Below, in pieces: positions 34,973 through 47,665 of a stretch of DNA of 64,000 bases; within the stretch, counting starts at the first letter, position 1, and each line of letters starts with the position of its first letter. Below the pieces are notes generated by a model. That model made no database searches. It saw only the letters and a list, made by a program, of their open reading frames with translations, and was not told the DNA's origin. Where the stretch lies: contig CP103032.1 in NCBI GenBank assembly GCA_024752435.1, forward strand, positions 1,364,001 to 1,428,000, in the 5' to 3' direction. Source of the DNA: Allantophomopsis cytisporea. Taxonomy: Eukaryota > Ascomycota > Leotiomycetes > Phacidiales > Phacidiaceae. Made by a program: the position numbers and the translations under genes.

Positions 34973-36747
34973 TTCGAGACTCGAAGAGTGCTATTGATTA
35001 TATAAAATAGAACGTTTGTGGTTCTTTACGTTACAACACTCAAGACTAACACTTTGTACGTAGATAAATACAAAATCGTGAATCTCTGTTGCGAATGCAT
35101 TTGAGGAGCCGACTTGTCGGGGAGATCTCTTGGCATAAGCTATTTGTAAGCTCAAATTTGACCTTTATCACATTCTGTCCTCGCCAACGTACTTGCATTC
35201 TGTGTAACAGAACGGAACTATATAGCAAACTCTCACTGTAGGATGACCACAGTATGGATAGTTCGAATCAAAAGATATACTCTGGTCTAAAAACGGTGAA
35301 GATATTTACATACAACAACTACAAAACTTACTCCATCCAATGGCTTTAAAGGTACCATGCCATTTTTAAAAGTTTTCAAAATACCCAGTGGACCCTCAAA
35401 CATTGTAGAGATTGAGACTATATGATTTAGAAGACTACCTTGGTATAGATTCCTAGGCTGAGTATCATTATGATTGATAGAATTTTTCTTCCATTTGGTG
35501 TTTCCTCTTTGCTCTCGATAGCTTCCTCTAGGCTTCATGAGAACTATGCTTGCGTCTTCTAATTCTATAGACATCGTAGACCTCTTTCGAATTTTGGGAG
35601 GTTGCGTATCATGCAATCAACTTTGTTCCAGCCGATGGTTTGAAAGCCCCGGCACCAAATATGGACAACGTTTTGTTAGCAAATCGTCGTCGTCGTCATC
35701 GTCCAGAACCTCATCAACAATTGCCGTATTGCTGTTATTTGCACCAAGATTTAAATCAACCTTCATGTCTTCCTTGTTTAATCATGATGTGAAATTTGGA
35801 AATGGGTTCGCAGGACTGCACGAAGATGAGCTTGCTGAATTCAGTATCCTTTATGTATTCACAAAATGCAGTATTACCAAATCCGGCATATGGCCCATTT
35901 GAAAACTTCTACAGAAAGCCAATCCCCAAAACTTTCTTACATTCCTCTTCCACTCTTGAGAAATTCAGTCGTTCTCCTGATACTCATCGTCTTTAACTGG
36001 CTACTTGAACTTTCCTCTCTTCCAATCCAACAGAGAAGCGTATGTATGAGGTTGACTCTTAGTGAGATGAGCGCAGGGTGAAGAAACCTAAGATAGAAGT
36101 TTCACCAATGATATATGATGTTTCATTTATCTTTTTAAGGGAAGGACTATGTGCTGTGAGTGAAGTGAGATGTTTTCTTGCAAGTGAGAATCGGTGTATG
36201 CACTGTGATACGCCTTCTAGTAGTGATTGAAGGCTGATACACCGAGATTATATATAAGTTCCTATAAATCATTGAGGATCTTGTGGGAACCTTTTCAGCA
36301 TGGGATTGAGCAAAGATAGGCAGAAGGTAAACGTTGTCATTGATGAAACATTGAGTGAACAAAGTGTCAATCGTGAATTCTCGATCAACTTTCCTTACGC
36401 TGTTATCAAACTCGCGGGAGACGCGCAACGCGACTTCAGAGGAAGTGCTGCGTGCATCACTGCCGTACCTCATATATTAGGCATATTATTCCATCTTCGT
36501 CCTCGTAAATGCCATTCGCTTGTTTTGATAGAAAGTCGAAGCTCCCCACTGCTATCAACAACAAAGACAATCACTTTTACACCGCATTACCCATCACTTT
36601 CTAGGTTGACCGCGAACAGCTTATGGAAACTTGGCGTCGCGAATCTCTCAGCTTCAACTTATAACGCAACACATCGCTCATCGCCGAATCGCGATACAAA
36701 TAGACACATAATACGCCAGCGCGTGCGCGCGACACTCCACGTCGACC
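34973..36747. other. Intergenic with a possible minus-strand relic
   Basis: Spacer between the dehydrogenase and MIF2 start codons. It includes a possible broken coding segment at 35.3-35.8 kb (listed) and the MIF2 promoter. Two ACGCG strings occur near 36,420-36,440, about 310 bp upstream of MIF2, and the sequence just before the start codon is GC-rich. Confidence 0.45.
35287..35790 (-). pseudogene. Possible broken gene fragment, unidentified
   Basis: Minus-strand reading gives protein-like text in two frames. First comes MKVDLNLGANNSNTAIVDEV with a run of Asp and then KRCPYLVPGLSNHRLEQS before a stop near 35,617. Then, from about 35,610 in another frame, KIRKRSTMSIELEDASIVLM continues to FEGPLGILKTFKNGMVPLKP, followed by a good GTAAGT donor near 35,333. 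I do not recognise the family and could not join the parts. An intron or frameshift between them is equally possible. Confidence 0.25.
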
Positions 36748-38685
36748 ATGGCACCTGGAGCAACCGCTGGACGTGGAAGACCGCGTGAGAACCAGTTTTT
36801 CAATATTGGGCAGGAGGGAAGGTTCGTAGTGTTGTTTGCTATTGCGCGACAAGGCTGATGTTCAGGATAGGAAAACGGGCATCACGTTGAAGGATCTTGG
36901 AGAACGCGATGAACATGGCCTCGAACCAATGGACAATCTATTCTCTTCGCCTGAGAAACCTTCCGAGAAAGCAAACAGTCCGAAGAAAAATGGGGCAGCT
37001 AAGAAACCGGATACGACGTTGTCAAGTAGTGATATGGATATTCCTGACAGTATGTCAGGCCTGGAGCTTAGAGAGCTATATGCGCTTCCATGAGCATGTT
37101 ACTGATTATTTGTTTTTGTAGGTACTATTCCAGAACCAACAGAAGTGCGCACAGGACAGAGGAGTGTACGAAATCTGCCACCGCCGAGGTCAAGATCTCC
37201 AATAAAAACGCATCTCGGATCACCACCAAAGAAAGGTCACTTGTTCCAGACACGATCTTCACCAACGAACGTCCCGACTCCAACTCCCGGAAGATCGAAG
37301 GTGAATCTAGCACGGCGACTTGATTTCAAAGCGAATACTCCCCAAAGTGCGGAACGCACTCCAGTCAAAAGGACCCCAGCAGGCAAGCTCGCAAATGGCA
37401 CCAAGACATTACAACCAGCTCCGGATATGTATGGCGGCGATGAGGATGATGTTCAGAATGGCGGGGATGATTCAATTCAGCCTGTTCAATATAGTGATGA
37501 CATTCCAAGTGACCCAGAGCCAGAGCCCATAGAGGAAACAGTCAACGACCAAGGCTACCAAACCTCGCCTGAACCTCCCAGAGCTACCGAATCCGCAACA
37601 AAGAAAGGTCGAGGCCGGCCACCCAAAAACAAATCTGCGGAGGTATCATCAAATTCCCGAGGCACAAAGAGACGAAGTCCAGAATATGAGGAAGATGTGC
37701 GTGCAGGAAAGAAGCAGAATACAGGGGAGTCATCCAAAGTCAAGAAAGGACGTGGCCGACCCTCGAAGAATGCGACCGAAAGCAAACCCAAAGCTACAGC
37801 CCGATCGAAGACCGAGCCAGTACGCAAAACACGGCCGGAAGTCTCCTCTCCCGCAGAAGTCAAACACATGCCCCCCCTCCCCCGCCGCAGCCGCGGCCTC
37901 TTCATCAAACGACGCGAAGATCTCGCCGACGCCCCGTTGACAAGATCCGGCCGCGTGTCTATCAAACCGCTTGCATACTGGAAGGGAGAAACGGTCGAGT
38001 ACGAGCCCGATGAGGACAGCCTATCAGCCCGCCGTGTCATCCGCGTTGACGAAGCCACGCCAGAAAAGCGAAAGCGGGGAGGCCCAGTTCGACGACGAGC
38101 TCGCAGCAAGCGAGCGCAATCTGAGGACGATTCCGAGGAAGAAGATGACGTGGAGGCGTGGGAGGTCGAACCAGGCCGCATTCACGGCGACATCCGGTTG
38201 TGGGACGCTGCAGATGCGACGGGCCTGGAGGCCGAAGAGGAAGAAGCAGAATTAGCGCTCAGTGCGGCGGCAATAATCACGCGCGACATACCCGGCAGCT
38301 CGTTCAAGTTCGCGAAGACGCTTACGCTGCCGTTTTTCGGTAGTGGGATGGTGGATTTGCCGCCTGGTGGTATCAAGAAGATGAAGAATAGTCGGAAGAT
38401 GCAGATGGTGTTTTTTGTGTTTGAAGGAAGGGTCAAGGTCGTCGTTAATGATAATGAGTTTCGTATTGGAAAGGGGGGGATGTGGCAGGTTCCTAGAGGT
38501 ATGTGTTTTCCTTCTTTTCGTCAAGACACGTGCTCTTGTGGTGGCATCGTGTATCTGTATATTGGGCCTAGCTAACAATCATGATTCTAGGCAATTTCTA
38601 CAGCATCGAAAACACCTACGAGCGTCCGGCGAGGATATTCTTCGCACAGGGATGCGAGGTAGAAGCCCCGGAGGAACTGGAATAG
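36748..38685 (+). CDS. MIF2: CENP-C/Mif2 inner kinetochore protein
   Basis: Exons 36748-36821, 36871-37049, 37122-38498 and 38591-38685 give 574 residues. The N-terminus matches the Mif2 N-terminal domain (FFNIGQEGRKTGITLKDLG, then LFSSP). The middle is basic and disordered, with AT-hook cores GRGRPPK and GRGRPSK; GRGRPR also occurs near the start. The CENP-C motif is clear (RSGRVSIKPLAYWKGE, about residues 358-373), the segment that binds CENP-A nucleosomes. The C-terminal cupin fold (from SFKFAKTLTLPFFGSG to NFYSIENTYERPARIFFAQG) mediates dimerisation. The protein links centromeric chromatin to the outer kinetochore in the nucleus. The first junction uses ATAG|G rather than the nearby TTCAG to keep GRKTGI in frame. 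Confidence 0.93.
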
Positions 38686-39574
38686 GAGGACCTTGCACCG
38701 AGCATTAGGTACTCGCCCGATCTCCGCAAGCTTGTCTGGCGTTTGGTGAATTGCAGCGGGCACACTCGTTTGTACGTACTGATTTCGATATATGGCGTTG
38801 GGATGGTGGCCGGATAGTGGTGGGCGTAATGGAGTTCATAGATCGTGGCCGAGATACCATGATTTCTGCTAGTCAATACATCCCATATTGAGGATAACAT
38901 GCGCTTCTGTCCTATATTGGTCTTCAGAACTCGTGATTCGGAGATTCTTGAAGTATATAAAGCCCTCCACTTCGTCAGTTGGTGTAATGTGTGCATCTCG
39001 AGAATACGATCAAACAAAGGCATTGGCTGTGTTGTGCTGTGCTTGACATTGCTTTGCATGATACTGTGTTAAATGAAGTCTGAGTGTATCCTCGTCGTCG
39101 CTCGATGGTTTGCCATCATTCACTCTCACCACCACCACCGCCATCATCACTATCACAGCTAGTGGTGACGATGTTCAAAAGGCCGAAGATCCAGCCCACG
39201 CGGAAACGTCAAACAACAATTCAGGTCATGAAAAGCTGAGAGCTGAAGAGCTAGTGTATGATGCAAGCGTCGGATTTCATAACCCAATGGAATAGTCTGG
39301 AGAGTATAGTGATCAAGTCGCGCCCATTTCAACAACAGCATGGCCTACTGGATAAGATCGGTGCAGTAGTATCAACAAGTTATCGGATTATCAGCTCCGC
39401 AACCTGTGCATGGCTAGGTACGAACCTCGCAGCTCACGTCTCACGTCTCACTTCTATCAACCTCACGCATGAGGTATATCAAAGCCGCGAGATTTTCAAC
39501 AGGAAACTTTATACAGGGTATACCATCCCTTGTTCTAATCCTCAACACTAACCTCCTCTATCCAAACAAACACT
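38686..39574. other. Convergent spacer between MIF2 and SEY1
   Basis: 889 bp that should hold both 3' UTRs. A short frame at 39,110-39,295 has no recognisable content and is not called. Confidence 0.45.
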
Positions 39575-42514
39575 CTAAATCTCATCATCACCCTCCTCCT
39601 CACTCTCATAGCTCCCCTTCTCCTTCCCCCTACTATCTAAAGTCCGCAGACTGATCGCGTCATTGTCATCGCCACCCCTTCCAACGCGTCCTGCCATAGC
39701 CTGCGCCTGTCGTCCCGTCTCACTGCTCTCGAGGAACTCTCTGAGTCGCTCCTTGAATACCTCGACAGCCTGCGCTGACGCGGCATTCGACATGCGCAGC
39801 ATTGGGCCCCAGAGGTTCAGCGTGTACGTCACGTAGGCGCCAATACCAAGGAGGATTAGAAAGACGAAGTAAAGTGGGTTGCGAAGGACTAGATGATTGT
39901 TAGTTGTAATTCCTCGAATCCATCAACCGTTTCGAGTTTTCCGTGTTGACAACTACCGCGGTGGCCCGCTGATTCTCCTTTTCATAACCAAAGGAAAACA
40001 AGAACAAAATTAAAAGGAGACTTACCAGCAACGATCTCATTCCACCCCAAGGCGAGCAACAGACCGTAAAAGTAAAGTGGCACCTGCGCCACGCCGCCAA
40101 TAGCACTGCGCTTCGCCTCCACGTACACACCATCAGCCGTCTTCTTGAACCGCACCACAAGATCCTGCCTCTTTGCCTCGGAAAGAACCGTCATCTCCTC
40201 CTCAAGGCTCTTTCCCTCCTCCTCATCGACGCCCCCAATAGGCACCAAATCCTCCTCATCTGCATGGTCCACACTCTCAGGTGCCTTCCCAATCCAAGCT
40301 GGCAAATCGGGCGGCGCAAGCGTCTTCGTCAGATGGAAGCGACTCAACAGCGGAATCAGTGTAAGTGTGCTCTCGCGCGCCCTCGTATACGCGCCTTCGA
40401 TGTCATCAGTTGGCCGCCAGATGCGCGGCACGCCGGCCTCGTCGTACCGGAATTTATCCTCAAAGTTCTCGCGCAGCTTGAGCAGAATGTTGCCCTCCAT
40501 GACTTCCTCATCGATCTTCGCCTTGAGCACTTTCCACGCTTTGCGGCGGAGGATATACAGGCCCGCCTCAGACTCCTCAGGCGAAGCGTTGAACGACTTC
40601 GCGCGCTCCATGAAGCGCGACTCGGCTTCGGACACGGTGGAGGTGAAGAGCGCCCAGATGCGGTCCCAGAGGTCTTTCTCAGGAGGTTGGGAGCCCACTT
40701 CCGGTGCACCGTTACCGCCGCGCCCAGAACCCAGCTTGTTGAATTCGAGGCCGACAGACTCACCGAGTCGCGACTTCACCCATCGCTCTACGCGCGTGGC
40801 GAGACGGCGCATCTCCTCTTTGCGTAGGCGCGTGCTGACCTCATCGAGATCTTGCTCGTAGAGGTCGTATTGTGTTTTGAAGTTCGTCCATGCTACGCCG
40901 TCGATCGCAAGTGCCTTAGCTTCTCCTTCAAACGTCTTGAGCGCAAGGGCTTTCTGAGCTGAAACAATGTCGGCAAATTCGTAGCTGCCCCCCTTCTTCT
41001 GTCCTGACTTGACAGCTGCTGCGACCGCTTCACTGAATGAAGCCACACCGGCCTTGTGCGCCGCAGATAATTGGCCCAGGTATAACGCTTTCAGCCGAGT
41101 ATCGATCTTGGTTTCCAGCTCGGCCTTCTTTCTTGTGTAAACGCCCTTGTGGTACCTGCTCGCTTCGGTATCGAATGCCTTTGTAGCATTTGTTCTTGAT
41201 GTTCGTCCGGCAAGACCCAAGTCCTTCAGCACAGTAGGTTTGCCAGTTCGAATTCCCTCGGCTTGTTTCTCTTCGAGGGCACCGATTGCTTCATCAAATG
41301 CGACTAGCACTTCCCGCGCAATCTCATCGCAACGGAATTGCGCCAAGAGTTCTTGCTGGGTTGGTAAGTCGAGATCCTTGTTGTTGACAATTTGATCCCA
41401 TACTCCTTCAGCATACGCCGAGAATCCATCGGCTGGAATTCTTCGATGATACTCGGGTAAGAAAATACCACCCTGCAACTCCTCATCTGTATGCAGGCCA
41501 TGCTGTTGTGGAACTCGGGTTCCGTTCCTAAATCTCGCGCCAAGCTCTTTCACGGCCGTCACGAATTGTTCCGGTTGAAGAATCTTGTGTGGCAATGCGG
41601 CAAAGGCAAAGTCAAAGTAATCTTCGATGTGCGAATTCTCGAGGCCTTTGGGTTTCGACAAGGTCGACCAGATTTTTGTAAGGTCCTGAATGAGAGTGTT
41701 TCGAAGATTCGAGAGTGGAGTTGTTCCAAGATGATCGCGAATGACGAAGAACAGGAGTGATCGTGGGTTAGATCTGCACAGTCAGTCGCTGTCATCAATC
41801 GACATGCAGGGGAAACATACTGCTTATCCTTCAAAAACAGCTGCAAGTTGACTTCAAAGACCGTCTTCAACAAACCCATATTCGCTCCCTGGTACAATCC
41901 GACCTGATGCTCCCAAACATTCACAATAAGAACCTCGCTGGTGGCCAAAGCAAACAATGCACTCTTCCTCTCGAAATCTTGGTCCTCGCCGCGCTCGCGT
42001 CCGTCAGTACCCTCAACATCCATAACCAAAATATTCTCTGCCATCTTCTCCCCGGCCGGCTCGTCCTCGCGCTTGTTCTTCGACATCCATATTCCTTTGG
42101 TCGTTTGTCGCCGTTCAGTCTCGGACATAACACCGAACTGAGTGCCAAAAAGATAATTCAACAATGTCGATTTACCGGTGGATTGCGATCCGAACACCGA
42201 GATGAGATGATAATTAAAGCCGGCCGGAGCGACCTTGGTTAGGGTCAGGTAGGTGTTGAGATCGGTACTGAAGGCATTGATGATCAGTTGAGTCTCTTTG
42301 GATGGCAATCTTGTATGTGACGGGGAACACACTTGTATTGTTTCTCTTCATCGATGACCTGTATGCCATGCTCATATTTGTCTTTGGCGGAGACGACGCC
42401 ATCGCCGACGGAGGCGAAATGGCCATTCACTGTCATGATGGATGGGGCAGTTGGAAATTTGGAAGCTGCTACAGAAGGACGTCGCGCAGAAGCGTTGGGA
42501 GATGGCTCTGCCAT
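39575..42514 (-). CDS. SEY1: SEY1/RHD3 dynamin-like GTPase of ER membrane fusion
   Basis: Exons 42333-42514, 41821-42267, 40026-41773 and 39575-39888 give 896 residues, the usual Sey1 size. GTPase motifs: P-loop GSQSTGKST (about 87-95), switch region RRQTTKGIWM, DVEGTDGRE (about 144-152) and SNPRSLLFFVIRDH (about 211-224). A long helical middle domain follows. Near the C-terminus two close membrane segments (VPLYFYGLLLALGWNEIVAG and PLYFVFLILLGIGAYVTYTL) form the ER hairpin, then an amphipathic cytosolic tail rich in charged residues. It drives homotypic fusion of ER tubules. The third intron (137 nt) falls between the two membrane segments. The N-terminus MAEPSPNASARR precedes the conserved YEHGIQVID. 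Confidence 0.96.
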
Positions 42515-43419
42515 GATGGAACGGTGTCGGCTGGCCTTAACCTGTTACGTCGTTTCACCTTTCCCTGTCTCGTGATTTCCTTGGACGTCTGTTGACCGGG
42601 TTCAGTTTTGGCGTTAGCTGTGCAGGTGGTGGCGGCGGCTGTTTCCCAGGTGTGTGTGTATGGTGGTGGTGCTGCTGCTGTAGTAGGTGGTATGGGTATC
42701 AATCTATTCTCATTTGGTCAGCGGCTCTTAGTCGGTTGATGCTGTCATATGAGTAAGGGTGTCTGGCTGTACCGTACCGCGTTAAGAGAGCGCTCCGGAC
42801 TTGGCAGTATGAATGGTGCCGTCTGTATGGATGGGGTAACGAGAGACTTGGAATTTCACGAGGACAAAGCTCCAACAATAGGACGGACGGGGGTGATGAT
42901 GAATGCGATCGAGTTTCTGACTGGATGCGACAGGGCTGTAGCTTTTCTCGACGCTCCCAATGGTGAAGCTTTACTGTCGGTACTCCCTCAATAGTAGAAG
43001 CCTCGCTTTTGTATAGCAACTCTGGCCTCGGGCAGGTTTGATTTTTGTCCTGGCGGAGGTCGGGATAGTTGGTAATGCTGGTTGGTAGAAGTCCCGTCGT
43101 TGCGACCTAGAACAGCTTGAAGCTCCAGATTAAACATGTATGTATGTCAATTGGGGGGCGGGGGTTAATGCGCACAGCGAGAGACTCGATCCACTGTCGG
43201 TCTGAGGCATGGAGGATATTTGGGGATATGAGGCAGCGAGGCAGTAAGGCAGTAAGGCACCCGGACGGAGGTCATAGCGTTCCAGTGCCGAGTAGAAGCA
43301 CGTGACTGTAGATTGAATGGAGGTTCTGGTCTTTCCACTGACTGAGGACTGAGGCATGATGAGGCATCCACTTCCGAGATCTGGATCTGATAAGATGACA
43401 CGTTCTTGATTCTCATTCT

Positions 43420-43464
43420 TCCTCTCCCTCTCCCTCTCCCTCTCCCTCTCCCTCTCCCTCTCCT
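43420..43464. repeat. Hexanucleotide repeat (CTCTCC)n
   Basis: About seven tandem CTCTCC copies; the purine-rich complement encodes Gly-Arg runs if translated. Confidence 0.9.
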
Positions 43465-43882
43465 CTCACCATTCCAGCCCGGAACAGTCACGTGTTAGTA
43501 TCGTTGACGTATGAGGCCGAGAGAGAGAGAGAGAGAGCGGGTGAGTGAGACTGAGACTTGGTCAACACGATACGCGACCCTTTGTGGCTGTCTGCCGTCT
43601 TCCTTTCATAGGGGCGCTCTTGGCGCTGTCTACCTCGTTGTCTGTTTCTGGGGAGAAATGATGATGGAGCGGCATAGAATCATATATAGATGAACGTGGC
43701 TTCAGCGTTGATAAGGTAGAGAGAGATGGAGTCGGTGCATTGATTGAATTACTATTTTTGTGGTGGTTGTGAGGTGATAATGGTAATGATGATCGCAATG
43801 GGGTGATGAATGATTCTGCTGCAATGAATTCTCGTGAATGAAAAGAACTACTGCTTTGTTCATACATTTTCTTATTATTCAC

Positions 43883-43907
43883 ATTCATATTCATATTCAT
43901 ATTCATA
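43883..43907. repeat. Hexanucleotide repeat (ATTCAT)n
   Basis: About four copies of ATTCAT in A+T-rich sequence. Confidence 0.85.
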
Positions 43908-44320
43908 ATTAATAAATTGATTAATAAATTAATGAATGACATGCTTGTTCTTTACATACACACAAGTGTGAAATTAATCCTCGGGCTTTGGTCATTCGGC
44001 CTCTGTTCATTCTCACACTCAATCGACTCTCCGCACTCGGAATCCTACGTCTGAGCGGTCTTTCGGTTGCCAATTATTTTCACAATTACAACAATAATCT
44101 TGATTCGTCTAGTTTGTTGTAATTGCAACCATCCTTTTCATCAGCGGCCAACGACTTTCGTTGGCTAAAAAGAAGAAGAAAGAAAAAAGAAGGGAAAAAC
44201 AAGAAAGAAAAAAGAGAAGAGAAAAACAGAGGATCAGAACAAGTGGCTCATAAACATACGCCGTATGATTATGAATGTATCATACTATCGTATGCAGTAT
44301 GCAGGTACAGATCTAGACCA

Positions 44321-44347
44321 TATTATTATTATTATTATTATTATTAT
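44321..44347. repeat. Trinucleotide microsatellite (ATT)n
   Basis: Nine tandem ATT units, continuing into ATTTTT variants. Confidence 0.9.
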
Positions 44348-44667
44348 TTTTATTTTTATTGTGTGGGTGTACAGCAAATACCGAACAAATTCCATTCTAC
44401 AGTAACCGGTCACTCCCGTAATTACATCGTCGACATCTTCCATTACTTATCCTTCTCCGTCCTCTTCTTTCCTCTCACTCTAACTCGCCTCCACCATCGT
44501 CATGGCGTCAAACTCTGCTTATCACAGCCCACTCACACACCCTCATCCTCTTCGAGGAAAGCCTCATGGCTCATACTGATGAAGAAAAAGAAGGGAAAAG
44601 GAAACCATTTGTGTGAGGAACTTCAAACCTTACTTTAAATCAGCCTCCTATCCATCTGCAATCAACG

Positions 44668-44697
44668 TCTTGGTCTTGGTCTTGGTCTTGGTCTGGG
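44668..44697. repeat. Hexanucleotide repeat (CTTGGT)n
   Basis: Four to five tandem CTTGGT copies, with degenerate CTGGGT and CTTGGC units to the right. Confidence 0.85.
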
Positions 44698-45706
44698 TCT
44701 GTATCTGCGTCTTGGCCCGGGTCTTGCTTGGCCTTGGTCTCCGTCTCAAGCCAGTCTCGGTCAAGTCAATCAAATGTTAATCAACGTGCTATCCCGTATC
44801 TTACCCCGGTTGTTGATAAGATAGGCCATCGATCCTCTCGCTTGAACTGAACAAACGATCTGTTTCGTCACTGTGAGTGGTAGGAGTAATGGCGCTGAAT
44901 CAACGCTTCTCTGGTCCGTCGCCGTCTGTTATTCATACCTGGCCTATCACCCTGGACATCTCTTCGTCCTTCCCCGACAACATCCTCTCTCATCCCAGCC
45001 CATACTCTACCCTCAGGAACATCATTATAAGCACAAGGCTGAAGATGGTCCAAGATATATCATCCCAAATCTCACCCAATAGCATTTGTCAACTGCTTTA
45101 GATCTTCAGTAGCCCCTCCTCGCCTCTGGGAGTGATCCGCGAGAGAGAGCCTGTTCCACTTGGTTCCAACTAACAGAAAGTTATACTTCTAGTGCAAACT
45201 ACGGCCGAAAAAAAGGACTGCAACTCCCAGCAAGAACTGCGACATCAGCAATTTGTGACATCGACTTTTGACATCCGCCATCGCCCATAACGCACACAAA
45301 CGCCCTCAAACGCCCTTCGAGCCCACGTCTAGCCTACATCAACCCTACCCTTTCGTCACTGAGCTGACAGATGCACACGACACAGCGAAACTACTGTAAC
45401 TTTCAAATCCCCCCCCCAAAAGTATCCCCAAAGTTCCGAGTGTGCCAGCAATGGCTCAGCAAAAGCCCAGCAGGGCGTTCCCCACCGAGGTTTATGCGTT
45501 ATCTCGTAGAGATGACATGACCAACGTCTTGTATTATTCTTGATACCTGATCTCCTTCCGCCCTCCACACTCACTACTGCGAGTAAACATACATATGAGA
45601 AGCGCCTCGACCTCAACTTCCGCGTTTCCTTAAAGTAGGACGCGTTGACGACTCTTCAACAGACGTCAGAAATCCCCCTTCACTCTCCAAATTCAACCAC
45701 AGAAAA

Positions 45707-47463
45707 ATGTCGGAATCAGAAGCTCAACGACCTGGCGCCAGCGCCGCCCTGGAGACTATGGGTTACAAGTCCGAGTTGCCAAGATCGCTGAGCATGATGA
45801 GTATCCTCGGCCTGTGAGTGCCCTCCACCACGTGAACGCATGCAAGAGTCAATTGCTCATGAGATGATGACAGGTCTTTCGCAATCATGGCTGTGCCATT
45901 CGGACTCAGTACCACTTTCTATATTTCCCTGACAGACGGCCAGTCCGTCACCGTCCTCTATGGCTGGATCTTCGTCGCTCTTATCTCCCTCGCTATCGCC
46001 GCCTCGCTCGCTGAGATCTGTGCGGTCTATCCAACGGCCGGCGGTGTCTATTACTGGTCGGCCATGTTGTCGACGAAACAGTATGCTCCACTGACGAGTT
46101 GGGTCACCGGCTGGTTGACGCTGGTCGGAAACTGGACGGTATGCTCTCTTCCACCTTGCACGCTTGAACAGAATCCTTCCCATGAGCACCGGTGCTGACT
46201 TCCCATCAGGTAACCCTCTCCATCAATTTCTCCGGCGCCCAACTAATCCTCTCCGCCATCTCGCTCTGGAACGAAGACTTCGTCGCCAACACCTGGCAAA
46301 CGGTCCTCATGTTCTGGGCTGTCATGCTTATTGCCTTCACCGTGAACCTCTTCGGTGTCAAATACAACTACCTTGATCTCCTCAACAAGCTCTGTATCTA
46401 CTGGACCTCCGCCTCCTGCATAATCATCATGGTCACCATCCTCGTAATGTCGCCGACTAAACGCTCCGGCGAATTCGTCTTCGCACACTTTGATGCCAGC
46501 GCCTCAGGATGGCCATCCGGCTGGGCCTTCTTTATTGGACTTCTCCAGGCGGCCTACACTCTCACCGGCTATGGGATGGTAGCGTCCATGTGCGAAGAAG
46601 TGCAAATGCCACAGCGCGAAGTGCCCAAGGCAATGGTGCTTTCAGTAGCAGCAGCGGGTATCACGGGTGTCATCTACCTGATTCCAATCCTCTTCATCCT
46701 TCCAGACGTCAAGACTCTCCTCGGCGTCGCGAACGGCCAGCCCATTGGGCTCATCTTCAAGACGGCCACCGGTTCTGCAGGTGGCGGCTTCGGACTGCTC
46801 TTCCTCATCCTCGGTATCCTCTTCTTCTCGGGTGTCGGATCTTTGACCGCCGCATCGCGCTGCACGTACGCATTCGCGCGTGACGGCGCCATTCCTGGCT
46901 CACGTCTTTGGAGCAAAGTCGACAAGCGCTTCGACATCCCAGTCATGGCGCTGGTCCTCTCCACCGTCGTCGACATGGCGCTCGGCCTCATCTACTTCGG
47001 ATCGACAGCAGCCTTCAACTCCTTCACGGGCTGCGCGACCATCTGCCTGTCCACGTCGTACGGCATCCCAATCCTCGTCTCCCTGCTACGTGGTCGCCGC
47101 GCCGTCAAGCATTCCACCTTCTCGCTCGGCCGCTTCGGATTCATCATCAACGCCATGACCGTCGCGTGGATCGTCCTCGCCATCGTCATCTTCTGCATGC
47201 CCACCTCCCTGCCCGTTACGGCCCCCGGAATGAACTACGCTTCCGTCGTCTTCGCCTTCTTCGCCCTGGTCAGTGTCATCTGGTATGCCATCCGTGGACG
47301 CAAGGACTTCAGTGGCCCGCCTGTGCCGGCTGACGTGGAGCCCGAGGATAATGGTGTTGTTGTGGGCGAGGGCGGCGAGGGTATGCTTGGCAAAGTTACG
47401 ACGTCCACTGAGGGTAGAGATAGTGAAAGTGCGGCGACCGAGAAGAGTGAGAAGCGGAAGTAG
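45707..47463 (+). CDS. APC-superfamily permease (amino acid/GABA/choline type)
   Basis: Exons 45707-45813, 45874-46138 and 46210-47463 give 541 residues. The N-terminus is short and hydrophilic (MSESEAQRPGASAALETMGY). It is followed by about twelve hydrophobic spans. Family motifs are the first-span region LSMMSILGLSFAIMAVPFGL, EICAVYPTAGGVYYWSAML, and GYGMVASMCEEVQMPQREVP in the middle loop, then SRCTYAFARDGAIPGS. These place it in the fungal GABA/choline/amino-acid group of the APC superfamily (Uga4/Hnm1-like). It should be a proton-coupled plasma- or vacuolar-membrane importer. The exact substrate is not readable. The C-terminal tail is acidic then Lys-rich. The 3' flank has three close AAAGTCTA/AAAGTTTA repeats. 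Confidence 0.93.
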
Positions 47464-47665
47464 GTACTTTAAAAGTCTAAAAAAAGTCTAAATCTTCTTT
47501 AAAAAGTTTAGATTGTTATGAATAGAATGAATGTTTAACGATTCGGTAGTTTTCTTGCATGCATTGTGATGTGAGGTGTGGGGAATGGGATTGCAGAATC
47601 GGAGGGGCTCGTGAGCATTGGACTGTGGTATCAAGACCCACAGCGCCTCGGTTTTTGGATATGGT

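Larger units (their letters stand above)
42515..45706. other. Intergenic with many simple repeats
   Basis: 3.2 kb between divergent SEY1 and permease genes. Tandem arrays are listed separately; (GA)n is also present near 43,518-43,538. Frames such as 44,123-44,638 are Lys/Tyr runs encoded by repeats. I see no supportable gene. Confidence 0.45.

Noticed and set aside
36300..36788. 162-codon + strand frame overlapping the MIF2 start.
   Set aside because: No family resemblance; it overlaps the promoter and first exon of a well-supported gene in another frame.
37555..38181. 208-codon minus-strand frame opposite MIF2.
   Set aside because: Shadow of the biased (Arg/Lys/Pro/Glu-rich) MIF2 coding sequence.
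44123..44638. 171-codon frame with Lys-rich and Tyr-rich runs.
   Set aside because: Built from an AAGAAA-rich tract and the ATT microsatellite; no recognisable protein text.
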